Source: an uncultured Oscillospiraceae bacterium (lineage in GTDB: Bacteria; Bacillota; Clostridia; Oscillospirales; Acutalibacteraceae). From it: a stretch of 11,370 nucleotides of DNA. The notes beneath the pieces were generated by a model that saw nothing but the letters and a program-made list of their open reading frames with translations, ran no database searches and was not told the origin of the DNA. Location of the stretch: NCBI GenBank assembly GCA_900546265.1, contig URCA01000068.1:1-11370 (forward strand), given 5' to 3'. Of this stretch, positions 6,350 to 11,370 are shown piece after piece. The stretch's first letter is position 1. Each line of letters starts with the position of its first letter. The position numbers and the translations under genes are program-made.

Positions 6350-7291
6350 TTGAGCGATTTATGCAATATGTGCCGGCCGCCGGACGAACGGTCGGCTCCC
6401 GCCGGTATGTCACCGCTCGCGCCCTCCCGCGCCATTTTGGATAAGAACGGCCGCCAGCTGATTTCCATCGACAGCCATGTGCTCGTCGGCCCTATGGCGG
6501 CTGAAAGACATGCCCACCACGAGCTGGAAATTTCCTGCGTGCCCTCGGGCTACGGCACGTATCATATCAACGAGAAGTTCTACGATATCCGCCCGGGCGA
6601 CGTATTTATCCTGCCCAATACAGATTATCATGGACTGGAGTTGGCCGACGGCCAGAAAATGAACAATCTGGTCATCCATTTCGACACCGCCTTTATCTGG
6701 AACTCCCTGGCCAGCGATCTCGATTATAATTTCCTGCTGGTCTTTTTTGAAAACGGCAAGAATTTTTCCCACCGGCTGGATAGGGACAATCCCGCCACCC
6801 GCCGCATTTTTTCCCTTATGATGGAGATTATGCAGGAATTCCGGGAGCAGCGCCCCTGCTACGAGCTGCTCGTGAAAATCAAGCTGCAAACCATTTTTAC
6901 CGAGATTATCCGCAACTACGATTATATCGATCGGGAAAAGGCCCGTAAGCCCATCCAGCAGGAGGACGTGGCGCAGCTGAACGAGGTCATCCGCTACATC
7001 GACGAGCATCTGGACGGCGAGATCCGCCTGGCCCAGCTGGCCTCCATCGCCCATGTCAGCCCCGCCTATTTTTCCACGCTGTTCAAACGGTATAACGGCC
7101 TGTCCCCGGTGGAATACGTGGTGCACCGGCGGATCCAGCGGGCCATTGAGCTCATCCGTACCACCAGCATGAACCTGACCGACATCGCCATGTCCTGCGG
7201 CTTCAACAACAGCACCAATTTTTATAAAGCCTTCCGCAAGGTGACTGGCCGCACACCGGTGTCCTATCGGAAAAACGGCGGCGATATCTGA
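6350..7291 (+). CDS. AraC-family transcriptional regulator with N-terminal cupin
   Basis: This regulator of up to 313 residues has a ligand-sensing cupin domain followed by an AraC/XylS DNA-binding domain. The cupin (about 45-112) carries ERHAHHELEI and the RPGDVFILPN turn (81-90). The C-terminal domain (215-308) has two helix-turn-helix units: LAQLASIAHVSPAYFSTLFK (228-246) and LTDIAMSCGFNNSTNFYKAF (276-295), and ends in the typical GRTPVSYR. The start is uncertain. TTG at 6350 has AAAGG 10 bases upstream; the in-frame ATGs at 6368 and 6407 have no visible ribosome binding site but would also keep the whole cupin. The gene lies directly upstream of a sugar-metabolism operon on the same strand. 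A pair of direct repeats near that operon's promoter is a plausible target. The ligand is probably a sugar or sugar derivative (inference). Confidence 0.9.
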   Translation: MSDLCNMCRPPDERSAPAGMSPLAPSRAILDKNGRQLISIDSHVLVGPMAAERHAHHELEISCVPSGYGTYHINEKFYDIRPGDVFILPNTDYHGLELADGQKMNNLVIHFDTAFIWNSLASDLDYNFLLVFFENGKNFSHRLDRDNPATRRIFSLMMEIMQEFREQRPCYELLVKIKLQTIFTEIIRNYDYIDREKARKPIQQEDVAQLNEVIRYIDEHLDGEIRLAQLASIAHVSPAYFSTLFKRYNGLSPVEYVVHRRIQRAIELIRTTSMNLTDIAMSCGFNNSTNFYKAFRKVTGRTPVSYRKNGGDI

Positions 7292-7302
7292 GGACGGATA
7301 AA

Positions 7303-7339
7303 AATAGTTGAAAAAAATGGGCGCAATAGTTGCTGAAAA
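7303..7339 (+). promoter_or_regulatory. Tandem direct repeats, candidate AraC-type activator site
   Basis: AATAGTTGnnnAAAA occurs at 7303-7317 and again at 7325-7339, with 12 identical positions and a 22-bp period, about two helical turns. The second copy overlaps the expected -35 position of the promoter whose -10 box is at 7355-7360. AraC-family proteins typically bind direct repeats about 21 bp apart, next to or overlapping -35. The neighbouring regulator is the obvious candidate to bind here. Binding is an inference. Confidence 0.6.
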
Positions 7340-7360
7340 ACTGAGAATTTGCGTTATAAT
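7330..7360 (+). promoter_or_regulatory. Promoter of the sugar operon
   Basis: A perfect TATAAT lies at 7355-7360, 46 bases before the start codon. The best -35 is TTGCTG at 7330-7335, with a long 19-base spacer. No good hexamer lies at the ideal 17-base distance. A strong -10 with a poor -35 is what an activator-dependent promoter would look like, and the second direct repeat covers the -35 area. The predicted start of transcription is near 7367. Confidence 0.65.
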
Positions 7361-7405
7361 AAAGTCAAACCGCTATTCTCTAATTGATAGTAAGGAGCTG
7401 ACAAA

Positions 7406-8371
7406 ATGAAACTGGGCGTACTGACCGTCCCGCTGCAGGGGATGCCCGCTGAGGAGGCGTTTGCCTACCTGCATGGCCTGGGAGTGGAAACCGTGGAACT
7501 GGGTACCGGCGGGTATACCAACAACAACCACCTGAAGCCCGAGGTCTATTTAAACGACGACGGGAAAATCGAGGAATTTAAGCAGCTGCTCAAAAAGAAC
7601 GAGCTGGAAATCAGCGTGCTGTCCTGCCACGGCAATCCGGTGCACCCGGATAAAGCCACGGCCGAGATGTATCACAACGTGTTTGTGGACACCTGCAAGC
7701 TGGCACAGAAGTTGGGGGTGGATACCATCGTGACCTTCTCCGGCTGTCCCGGCGACTGCCCGGAATCCAAGCGCCCCAACTGGGTCACCTGCGCCTGGCC
7801 GCCCGAGTATGGCGAAACCCTGGAGTACCAGTGGAATGACGTGCTGATCCCGTATTGGAAAAAAGCGGCGGATATCGCTAAATCCTACGGCGTGAAAAAA
7901 ATAGCCTTTGAGATGCATCCCGGCTTCTGCGTGTACAACCCGGCCACCCTGCTGCGCCTGCGGGCCGCGGTGGGGGATATCCTGGGTGCCAACTTCGACC
8001 CCAGCCACCTGATTTGGCAGGGGATGGATCCGGTGGCTGCCCTGCGGGAGCTCAAGGGCGCGGTGTACCATTTCCATGCCAAGGACACCAAGGTGGATCC
8101 CTATAACAAAGCGAAAAACGGCGTGCTGGACACCGGCAGCTACGGCGATCTGTTGGATCGCAGCTGGGTGTTCCGCACGGTGGGCTACGGCTCCGATACC
8201 GCCCTGTGGAAGGACATGATGTCCACCCTGCGGATGATCGGGTACGAGGGCTCGGTCAGCATCGAGCATGAAGACGGTCTGATGTCCGTCAAACAGGGGC
8301 TGGAGAAAGCGATCCGCTTCCTGCAGGACGTGATGATCACCGAACAGCCCGCCCAGATGTGGTGGGCGTGA
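7406..8371 (+). CDS. Sugar phosphate isomerase/epimerase family TIM-barrel protein (AP endonuclease 2-like)
   Basis: This 321-residue protein has the xylose isomerase-like TIM-barrel fold of the AP endonuclease 2 superfamily. Members use one divalent metal for isomerisation, epimerisation or elimination on sugars. The four usual metal ligands can be picked out: E169 (IAFEMHPG), D198 (ANFDPSH), H224 (YHFHAKD) and E287 (VSIEHED). Other conserved parts are WPPEYGETLEYQWN (131-144), the Cys-rich SGCPGDCPES (112-121) and the C-terminal MWWA. Related proteins include E. coli YcjR, a 3-keto-sugar C4-epimerase, and the TIM-barrel subunit of bacterial C-glycoside-cleaving enzymes. The sequence alone does not decide between these activities. 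AAGGAG lies about 9 bases before the ATG. It is the first gene of an operon with a Gfo/Idh oxidoreductase and a ThuA-family gene, which favours a keto-sugar substrate. Despite the family name, a phosphorylated substrate is not implied. Confidence 0.88.
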   Translation: MKLGVLTVPLQGMPAEEAFAYLHGLGVETVELGTGGYTNNNHLKPEVYLNDDGKIEEFKQLLKKNELEISVLSCHGNPVHPDKATAEMYHNVFVDTCKLAQKLGVDTIVTFSGCPGDCPESKRPNWVTCAWPPEYGETLEYQWNDVLIPYWKKAADIAKSYGVKKIAFEMHPGFCVYNPATLLRLRAAVGDILGANFDPSHLIWQGMDPVAALRELKGAVYHFHAKDTKVDPYNKAKNGVLDTGSYGDLLDRSWVFRTVGYGSDTALWKDMMSTLRMIGYEGSVSIEHEDGLMSVKQGLEKAIRFLQDVMITEQPAQMWWA

Positions 8372-8424
8372 GCGCTCCCTCTTCGGGACAATAGAATTCC
8401 TGCGATCGGAAAGGACATCGTGAC

Positions 8425-9486
8425 ATGAAACAGTATAAAGCGGCTCTCGTCGGCTACGGCGGGATGGGCCATTGGCACTTCGAAGGGATCTGCAAAACCG
8501 ACCGGGTGAAATTCGTCGGCGTGTACGACATCGATCCCAAGCGGATGGAGCTGGCGAAGTCGGAAGGCTTTGAAAAGCTCTATGATTCCTACGAGGCGAT
8601 GCTGGCCGACGCGAGCCTGGACATCATCGTGGTGGCCACCCCCAACAATTTCCATAAAACCCTGGTATGCCAGGCGCTGGAGGCCGGGAAAGCCGTCGTG
8701 TGCGAGAAGCCGGTGGCCATGTCCAGCGGAGAGCTGCAGGACATGATGGATACTGCGAAACGCACCGGCAGCCTGTTCACCATCCATCAGAACCGCCGCG
8801 CCGACGCCGATTATCTGGCCATGCGGGAGCAGGCGGAATCCGGTCTTCTCGGCAAGGTGTTTGAGATCGAGTCCCGCGTGACCGGATCCCGCGGCATCCC
8901 GGAGGGCTGGCGGCAGTACGCCGTGGCCGGCGGCGGTATGATGCTGGACTGGGGCGTCCATCTCATCGATCAGCTGATGATGATGAACCCCACCCCCGTC
9001 ACGTCGGTGTTCTGCGATATGTACCATGTGGCGTATCAGGAATGCGACGACGGCTTTAAGCTTCAGCTCAAATTTGAGGACGGCGTCATGGCCACCATCG
9101 AGGTGGGCACCAGCCATTATATCGAGGCGCCCCGCTGGTATGTCTGCGGCGATCGCGGCGCGCTGACCATTCCGGATTGGAGCTGCAACGGCAAGGTGGT
9201 GCGCGCCAGCCAGCATGAGGTCACCTGGGAAGAGGAGATCATCTACACCAAGGCCGGCCCCACCAAGACCATGGCACCCCGCGCCAAGGATACCATTGAG
9301 GAAATCGCCCTCGACCCGGATAAGTATTTCTCCGATTACGATGTCTTTTACCGCAACCTGGCCGACGTTCTGGACGGCACGGCGGAGCTCCGCGTCAAGC
9401 CGGAGGAGGCCATGCGCGTCATGAAGGTAATGGAAGCGGCGTTCGAATCCGACCGCACCGGCCAAGCGATTCTTGGCCGCTTCTGA
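8425..9486 (+). CDS. Gfo/Idh/MocA family NAD(P)-dependent oxidoreductase
   Basis: This 353-residue enzyme has an N-terminal Rossmann domain (about 1-122) with the dinucleotide-binding GYGGMG (10-15), an acidic D35 after the second strand favouring NAD, ATPNNFH (71-77) and the family hallmark EKP (94-96). The C-terminal alpha/beta domain holds the catalytic D175-x3-H179 in DWGVHLID, preceded by a Gly-rich GGGMM. The family oxidises sugars, cyclitols and glycosides; relatives such as YcjS and ThuB oxidise the C3 hydroxyl of glucosides. With the epimerase-like gene before it and the ThuA-like gene after it, oxidation to a 3-keto-glycoside or the reverse reduction is the best guess. The substrate cannot be read from sequence. 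GGAAAGGA lies about 9 bases before the ATG. The 53-base gap to the preceding gene shows no terminator, so it is read as the same transcript. Confidence 0.92.
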   Translation: MKQYKAALVGYGGMGHWHFEGICKTDRVKFVGVYDIDPKRMELAKSEGFEKLYDSYEAMLADASLDIIVVATPNNFHKTLVCQALEAGKAVVCEKPVAMSSGELQDMMDTAKRTGSLFTIHQNRRADADYLAMREQAESGLLGKVFEIESRVTGSRGIPEGWRQYAVAGGGMMLDWGVHLIDQLMMMNPTPVTSVFCDMYHVAYQECDDGFKLQLKFEDGVMATIEVGTSHYIEAPRWYVCGDRGALTIPDWSCNGKVVRASQHEVTWEEEIIYTKAGPTKTMAPRAKDTIEEIALDPDKYFSDYDVFYRNLADVLDGTAELRVKPEEAMRVMKVMEAAFESDRTGQAILGRF

Positions 9487-9508
9487 TTGAAAGAAAGGTG
9501 GGAGTAGT

Positions 9509-10264
9509 ATGATTCGCGTCACCGTATGGAATGAAAATATCCATGACCGAGAGGTGCAGGAGGTCAAGGATCTGTATCCCCTGGGCATCCATGGCACCCT
9601 GGCCGCTTATCTGAATACCCTGGAGGGCGTGGAAGCCCGCACCGCCACCTTGGAGCAGCCGGAATGCGGCCTGCCCGACGAGGTGCTGAACAACACGGAC
9701 GTCATGATTTGGTGGGGGCACTGCGGCCACCATCTCGTGCCCGACGAGTTGGCCCGCAAGGTGGCCGACCGCGTCCTAGGGGGCATGGGTCTCATCGTGC
9801 TCCACTCCGGCCATTATTCCAAGCCTTTCCGCCTCCTGATGGGCACCACCTGCTCCCTGCGCTGGCGGGACGGCGATTTTGAACGGATGTGGTGCATGAA
9901 TCCCGGCCATCCCATCGCCGAAGGTGTCCCCGCTTGGTTTGAGCTGGAAAAGGAAGAGATGTACGGCGAGCATTTCGATATTCCCAATCCGGATGAAATC
10001 GTCTTCGGCGGCTGGTTCCGCGGCGGCGAGCTGTTCCGCTCCGGCTGCTGCTGGCACCGCGGGGCGGGGAAGGTCTTCTACTTCCAGCCCGGCCACGAGA
10101 CAAACCCCTCCTACCACAACCCCCATGTCCTGAAAATTATCGGTAACGCCGTGAAATGGGCCGCCCCCGCCAACTGGCGGACCACTTTGGAATGCTTCCA
10201 CACCGAACTGACCACCGAGGAGCTCTCCGCCGCCGGCCGCGGCGACGAGGTCGGACAGTACTAA
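9509..10264 (+). CDS. ThuA-family protein (trehalose utilization-like)
   Basis: This 251-residue protein belongs to the ThuA family, which has a flavodoxin-like fold related to class I glutamine amidotransferases. It starts with IRVTVWNE and shows the family's His-rich motifs: WWGHCGHH (68-75), LHSGHYSKPF (98-107), HPIAEG (134-139), EEMYGEHF (149-156) and FQPGHE (192-197). At the place of the amidotransferase nucleophile elbow it has HSGH rather than a Cys, so glutaminase activity is not expected. In rhizobia thuA and thuB act in catabolism of trehalose and related disaccharides through 3-keto derivatives; the exact reaction of ThuA homologues is not well established. GGTGGGAG lies about 5 bases before the ATG, and the gap to the oxidoreductase gene is 22 bases. 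It is the last gene of the operon, closed by a perfect hairpin 17 bases after the stop. Confidence 0.87.
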   Translation: MIRVTVWNENIHDREVQEVKDLYPLGIHGTLAAYLNTLEGVEARTATLEQPECGLPDEVLNNTDVMIWWGHCGHHLVPDELARKVADRVLGGMGLIVLHSGHYSKPFRLLMGTTCSLRWRDGDFERMWCMNPGHPIAEGVPAWFELEKEEMYGEHFDIPNPDEIVFGGWFRGGELFRSGCCWHRGAGKVFYFQPGHETNPSYHNPHVLKIIGNAVKWAAPANWRTTLECFHTELTTEELSAAGRGDEVGQY

Positions 10265-10281
10265 TTTCCCATCATACATTG

Positions 10282-10321
10282 ACGCGGTCTGAAGAGAAGA
10301 TCTTCAGACCGCGTATTTTTT
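10282..10321 (+). terminator. Strong terminator of the sugar operon
   Basis: A perfect 14-bp stem (10282-10295 with 10301-10314) and a GAAGA loop are followed by ATTTTTT (10315-10321). It ends the epimerase-oxidoreductase-ThuA transcript. Confidence 0.95.
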
Positions 10322-10329
10322 ACGAATGC

Positions 10330-10435
10330 GGCTTGGATAGGCCTCAGCGGCCTTACAGGGCCGCGCGCAAATCGCCTCCCTCGGACTCACGGCGAGCCAA
10401 GCCTTCCCCTTGAGGGGAAGGTGGCAATGGCTGCC
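10330..10435. repeat. Multi-hairpin intergenic element, probable dispersed repeat
   Basis: About 106 bases between a terminator and the end of the next gene contain nested and consecutive inverted repeats. There is an outer GGCTTGG (10330-10336) with CCAAGCC (10397-10403), an inner GCGGCC (10347-10352) with GGCCGC (10359-10364), then CCTTCCCC (10402-10409) with GGGGAAGG (10414-10421), loop TTGA. A small GGCA/TGCC hairpin lies at 10423-10435. From memory, CCTTCCCCTTGAGGGGAAGG followed by GTGGC is a common dispersed intergenic motif in gut Oscillospiraceae genomes. There is no coding capacity. The second copy needed to prove a repeat is not in this window. Confidence 0.55.
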
Positions 10436-10439
10436 GCTG

Positions 10440-10748
10440 TTACCCATCGGATAATTCCGCTATTTTCCCGCAAATTTGAAAGGCGATTCTGGCTCCCAGC
10501 AGCAGGCCGATTTCCAAATACACATCTTCGAACACCGAGACTTGCTCGTTGAAGTACCCGGCGATTTCGTCGAATTCATCGATGTTCGTAAACCGGGCCT
10601 CGAAGAACGCCGTGGCGTTTTTCCTGGCTTCCTGGAGCCTTTGAGCATAGGACTTGTCGGACGGCCTTTCAAAGCTTTCCCCGCCATGCGTCAGGAAGGC
10701 CTCGATAGAATTTAAATCGGCCCTGCGATAAGAATGGTTGAAGTCCAT
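10440..10748 (-). CDS. Uncharacterised protein, 102 aa
   Basis: I do not recognise this gene with confidence. The frame is open back to 10823, but the ATG at 10748 has a perfect AAGGAGG 8 bases upstream, which decides the start. The product is hydrophilic and mostly helical, with a middle rich in Glu, Arg and Ala (QRLQEARKNATAFFEARF at 37-54). An amphipathic C-terminal part follows (EDVYLEIGLLLGARIAFQIC at 74-93). The LLLGARIAFQI stretch resembles the GF-LGARL end of small Firmicute proteins found near mobile elements (possibly DUF6809-like); this is a weak impression. There is no signal peptide. It has its own near-consensus promoter and stands divergent from an XRE-type regulator. Its stop codon lies 5 bases from the repeat-like element, so the natural C-terminus may have been altered. 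Confidence 0.7.
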   Translation of the reverse strand: MDFNHSYRRADLNSIEAFLTHGGESFERPSDKSYAQRLQEARKNATAFFEARFTNIDEFDEIAGYFNEQVSVFEDVYLEIGLLLGARIAFQICGKIAELSDG

Positions 10749-10797
10749 ACCGTTTTCCTCCTTGTTCATAAAAAATTTACTTTTTCGATTCTTAACT

Positions 10798-10814
10798 GAA
10801 TATTTTAGAATATC
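10798..10814. promoter_or_regulatory. Direct and inverted repeat just downstream of the - strand start site
   Basis: GAATAT occurs at 10798-10803 and 10808-10813, one helical turn apart, and ATATT/AATAT within it forms a 5-bp inverted repeat. It lies within about 25 bases after the predicted transcription start of the 102-residue gene, a place typical of a repressor site. The small XRE-type protein encoded next door is a possible ligand. The region is AT-rich, so chance is a real alternative. Confidence 0.3.
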
Positions 10815-10828
10815 AAACCACATGAATA

Positions 10829-10857
10829 ATTCTAAACTAAAAAATTGAAATTGTCAA
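10829..10857 (-). promoter_or_regulatory. Near-consensus promoter for the 102-aa gene
   Basis: On the - strand TTGACA (complement of 10852-10857) is followed after exactly 17 bases by TAGAAT (complement of 10829-10834). The start of transcription is predicted near 10822, leaving a leader of about 74 bases. This is the best sigma-70-type promoter in the window. Confidence 0.78.
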
Positions 10858-10897
10858 TATCGTTTTCAAATGTTGAGTTAACATATTGCTTTTATTT

Positions 10898-10926
10898 TTG
10901 CAATTATCAATTATTTGGTATACAAT
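10898..10926 (+). promoter_or_regulatory. Promoter for the XRE-type gene, with tandem CAATTAT
   Basis: TTGCAA (10898-10903) and TACAAT (10921-10926) have a 17-base spacer. Transcription should start near 10933, just before the GGAGAGG used for translation, so codons before that point cannot be the start. The spacer holds most of a tandem CAATTAT (10901-10907 and 10908-10914), and a 15-bp palindrome ATGTTGAGTTAACAT lies upstream at 10870-10884. Either could be an autoregulatory operator. Confidence 0.65.
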
Positions 10927-10953
10927 TTTAGCACGGAGAGGATGTGGCCTTGT

Positions 10954-11169
10954 ATGGGAATGGCGAAAATAGTCAAGACCTTGCTGTTGGAACGCGATAT
11001 GACCCTGACGGATTTGGCCGGGAAACTGGGGAAAACGGTTCAGAATATGAGCGCGAAGTTGCGTCGAGATAATCTGTCTGAAAAAGAATTGCAGGATATT
11101 GCCAAGGCGTGCAACGCCACATTTGTCGGTGGCTTTATATTGAACGATACGAAAAAGGAAATAAAATAG
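10954..11169 (+). CDS. Small Cro/XRE-type helix-turn-helix protein, 71 aa
   Basis: This 71-residue protein is a single helix-turn-helix DNA-binding domain. Helices 2 and 3 are LTDLAGKLG (18-26) and KTVQNMSAKLRRD (27-39), followed by LSEKELQDIAKACNATF (41-57), which packs as helices 4 and 5. A short strand-like end GGFILNDT follows. It is likely a transcriptional regulator, possibly of itself and of the divergent 102-residue gene. Such single-domain proteins are often associated with mobile or toxin-antitoxin loci; no partner toxin is evident here. The frame is open from TTG at 10915, but that lies upstream of the predicted transcript start. ATG at 10942 is too close to GGAGAGG (10935-10941). 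ATG at 10954, 12 bases after it, is preferred although the spacing is long; ATG at 10960 is also possible. Confidence 0.75.
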   Translation: MGMAKIVKTLLLERDMTLTDLAGKLGKTVQNMSAKLRRDNLSEKELQDIAKACNATFVGGFILNDTKKEIK

Positions 11170-11221
11170 TTTTTCGTAAGCAGGGGATAGGGCGCCGCTT
11201 ACAGCGTCCAAACCACATCAG

Positions 11222-11248
11222 CGGGCCATAAAAATGGCTCGTTTTTTT
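11222..11248 (+). terminator. Terminator of the XRE-type gene
   Basis: CGGGCCAT (11222-11229) pairs with ATGGCTCG (11234-11241) with one G-U pair and an AAAA loop. Seven T residues follow (11242-11248). Confidence 0.88.
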
Positions 11249-11370
11249 AAATCCTATCGGGGGTTATGTAGGTATGCGGGGCATGACCCCGCGACCCTAT
11301 TGAACCTGTGCCGCTCCCGCACCCCTTCTTTCTTTTTCGTGCGTGAAAAAGAAAGAAGGGGGAGAAAGAA
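11249..11370. repeat. Gene-free end with two hairpins, one a 17-bp purine/pyrimidine stem
   Basis: No coding frame is supported here. GCGGGG (11276-11281) pairs with CCCCGC (11287-11292). A perfect 17-bp inverted repeat (11322-11338 with 11345-11361, loop GTGCGT) has one all-pyrimidine and one all-purine arm, and the purine tract continues to the window edge. It is not followed by a U tract within the window. Similar CTTTCTTTTTC hairpins are, from memory, common between genes in Oscillospiraceae, so a dispersed element is likely. The window ends before its far border. Confidence 0.5.

Noticed and set aside
6135..6413. N-terminal extension of rubrerythrin by 93 residues
   Set aside because: Family members start at MEFKG-like sequences, the ATG at 6134 has its own ribosome binding site, and the extension would run into the araC coding region.
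8185..9597. A 470-codon open frame on the - strand across the sugar operon
   Set aside because: It is antisense to the well-supported Gfo/Idh gene, crosses two gene boundaries, and its translation has no recognisable domain. Long antisense frames are expected in GC-rich coding DNA.
10440..11169. Toxin-antitoxin pair formed by the 102-residue protein and the XRE-type protein
   Set aside because: The genes are divergent rather than an overlapping operon, and the 102-residue protein shows no known toxin motif. Shared regulation remains possible.
11176..11202. GTAAGC/GCTTAC inverted repeat after the XRE-type gene
   Set aside because: It is only 6 bp with a 15-base loop and no U tract. The hairpin at 11222-11241 is the better terminator.

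Overview
The window is about 11.4 kb of GC-rich bacterial chromosome. It most likely comes from a Firmicute of the class Clostridia, probably the order Oscillospirales. The evidence is the trmK-nif3-rqcH cluster typical of Firmicutes, near-consensus AGGAGG ribosome binding sites, a clostridial-type rubrerythrin, and an intergenic hairpin of a kind I remember from gut Oscillospiraceae. The taxon is an inference; the gene calls are stronger. No rRNA, tRNA, CRISPR array or complete insertion sequence is visible.

Left part (1-3751, + strand): the last codons of an unidentified gene and its terminator are followed by a tight housekeeping operon. It holds trmK (tRNA m1A22 methyltransferase), a short Nif3-family dinuclear-metal protein, rqcH (NFACT-family ribosome quality-control factor) and a glyoxalase I-like gene. 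The genes overlap by 4 bp or are separated by 0-23 bp. The operon ends at a hairpin shared with the convergent transporter gene.

Middle (3735-6134, - strand): an UMF1/Atg22-like MFS transporter with an unusual hydrophilic insertion of about 120 residues. Upstream of it, with its own terminator, is a rubrerythrin gene followed 3 bp later by a 59-codon gene that is easily missed.

Centre-right (6350-10321, + strand): an accessory sugar locus. It has an AraC-family regulator with an N-terminal cupin, then a three-gene operon: an AP-endonuclease-2-like TIM-barrel sugar isomerase/epimerase, a Gfo/Idh/MocA NAD(P)-dependent oxidoreductase and a ThuA-family protein. The combination fits carbohydrate processing through keto-sugar intermediates, as for E. 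coli YcjR/YcjS and rhizobial ThuA/ThuB, but the substrate is unknown. Two direct repeats of AATAGTTGnnnAAAA, 22 bp apart, sit just upstream of the operon's -10 element. This is the geometry expected of an AraC-type activator site. A perfect 14-bp terminator closes the operon.

Right end (10322-11370): a multi-hairpin, repeat-like intergenic element; an unrecognised 102-residue gene on the - strand; an AT-rich divergent promoter region; a 71-residue Cro/XRE-type helix-turn-helix protein with its terminator; and a gene-free end carrying a perfect 17-bp purine/pyrimidine hairpin.
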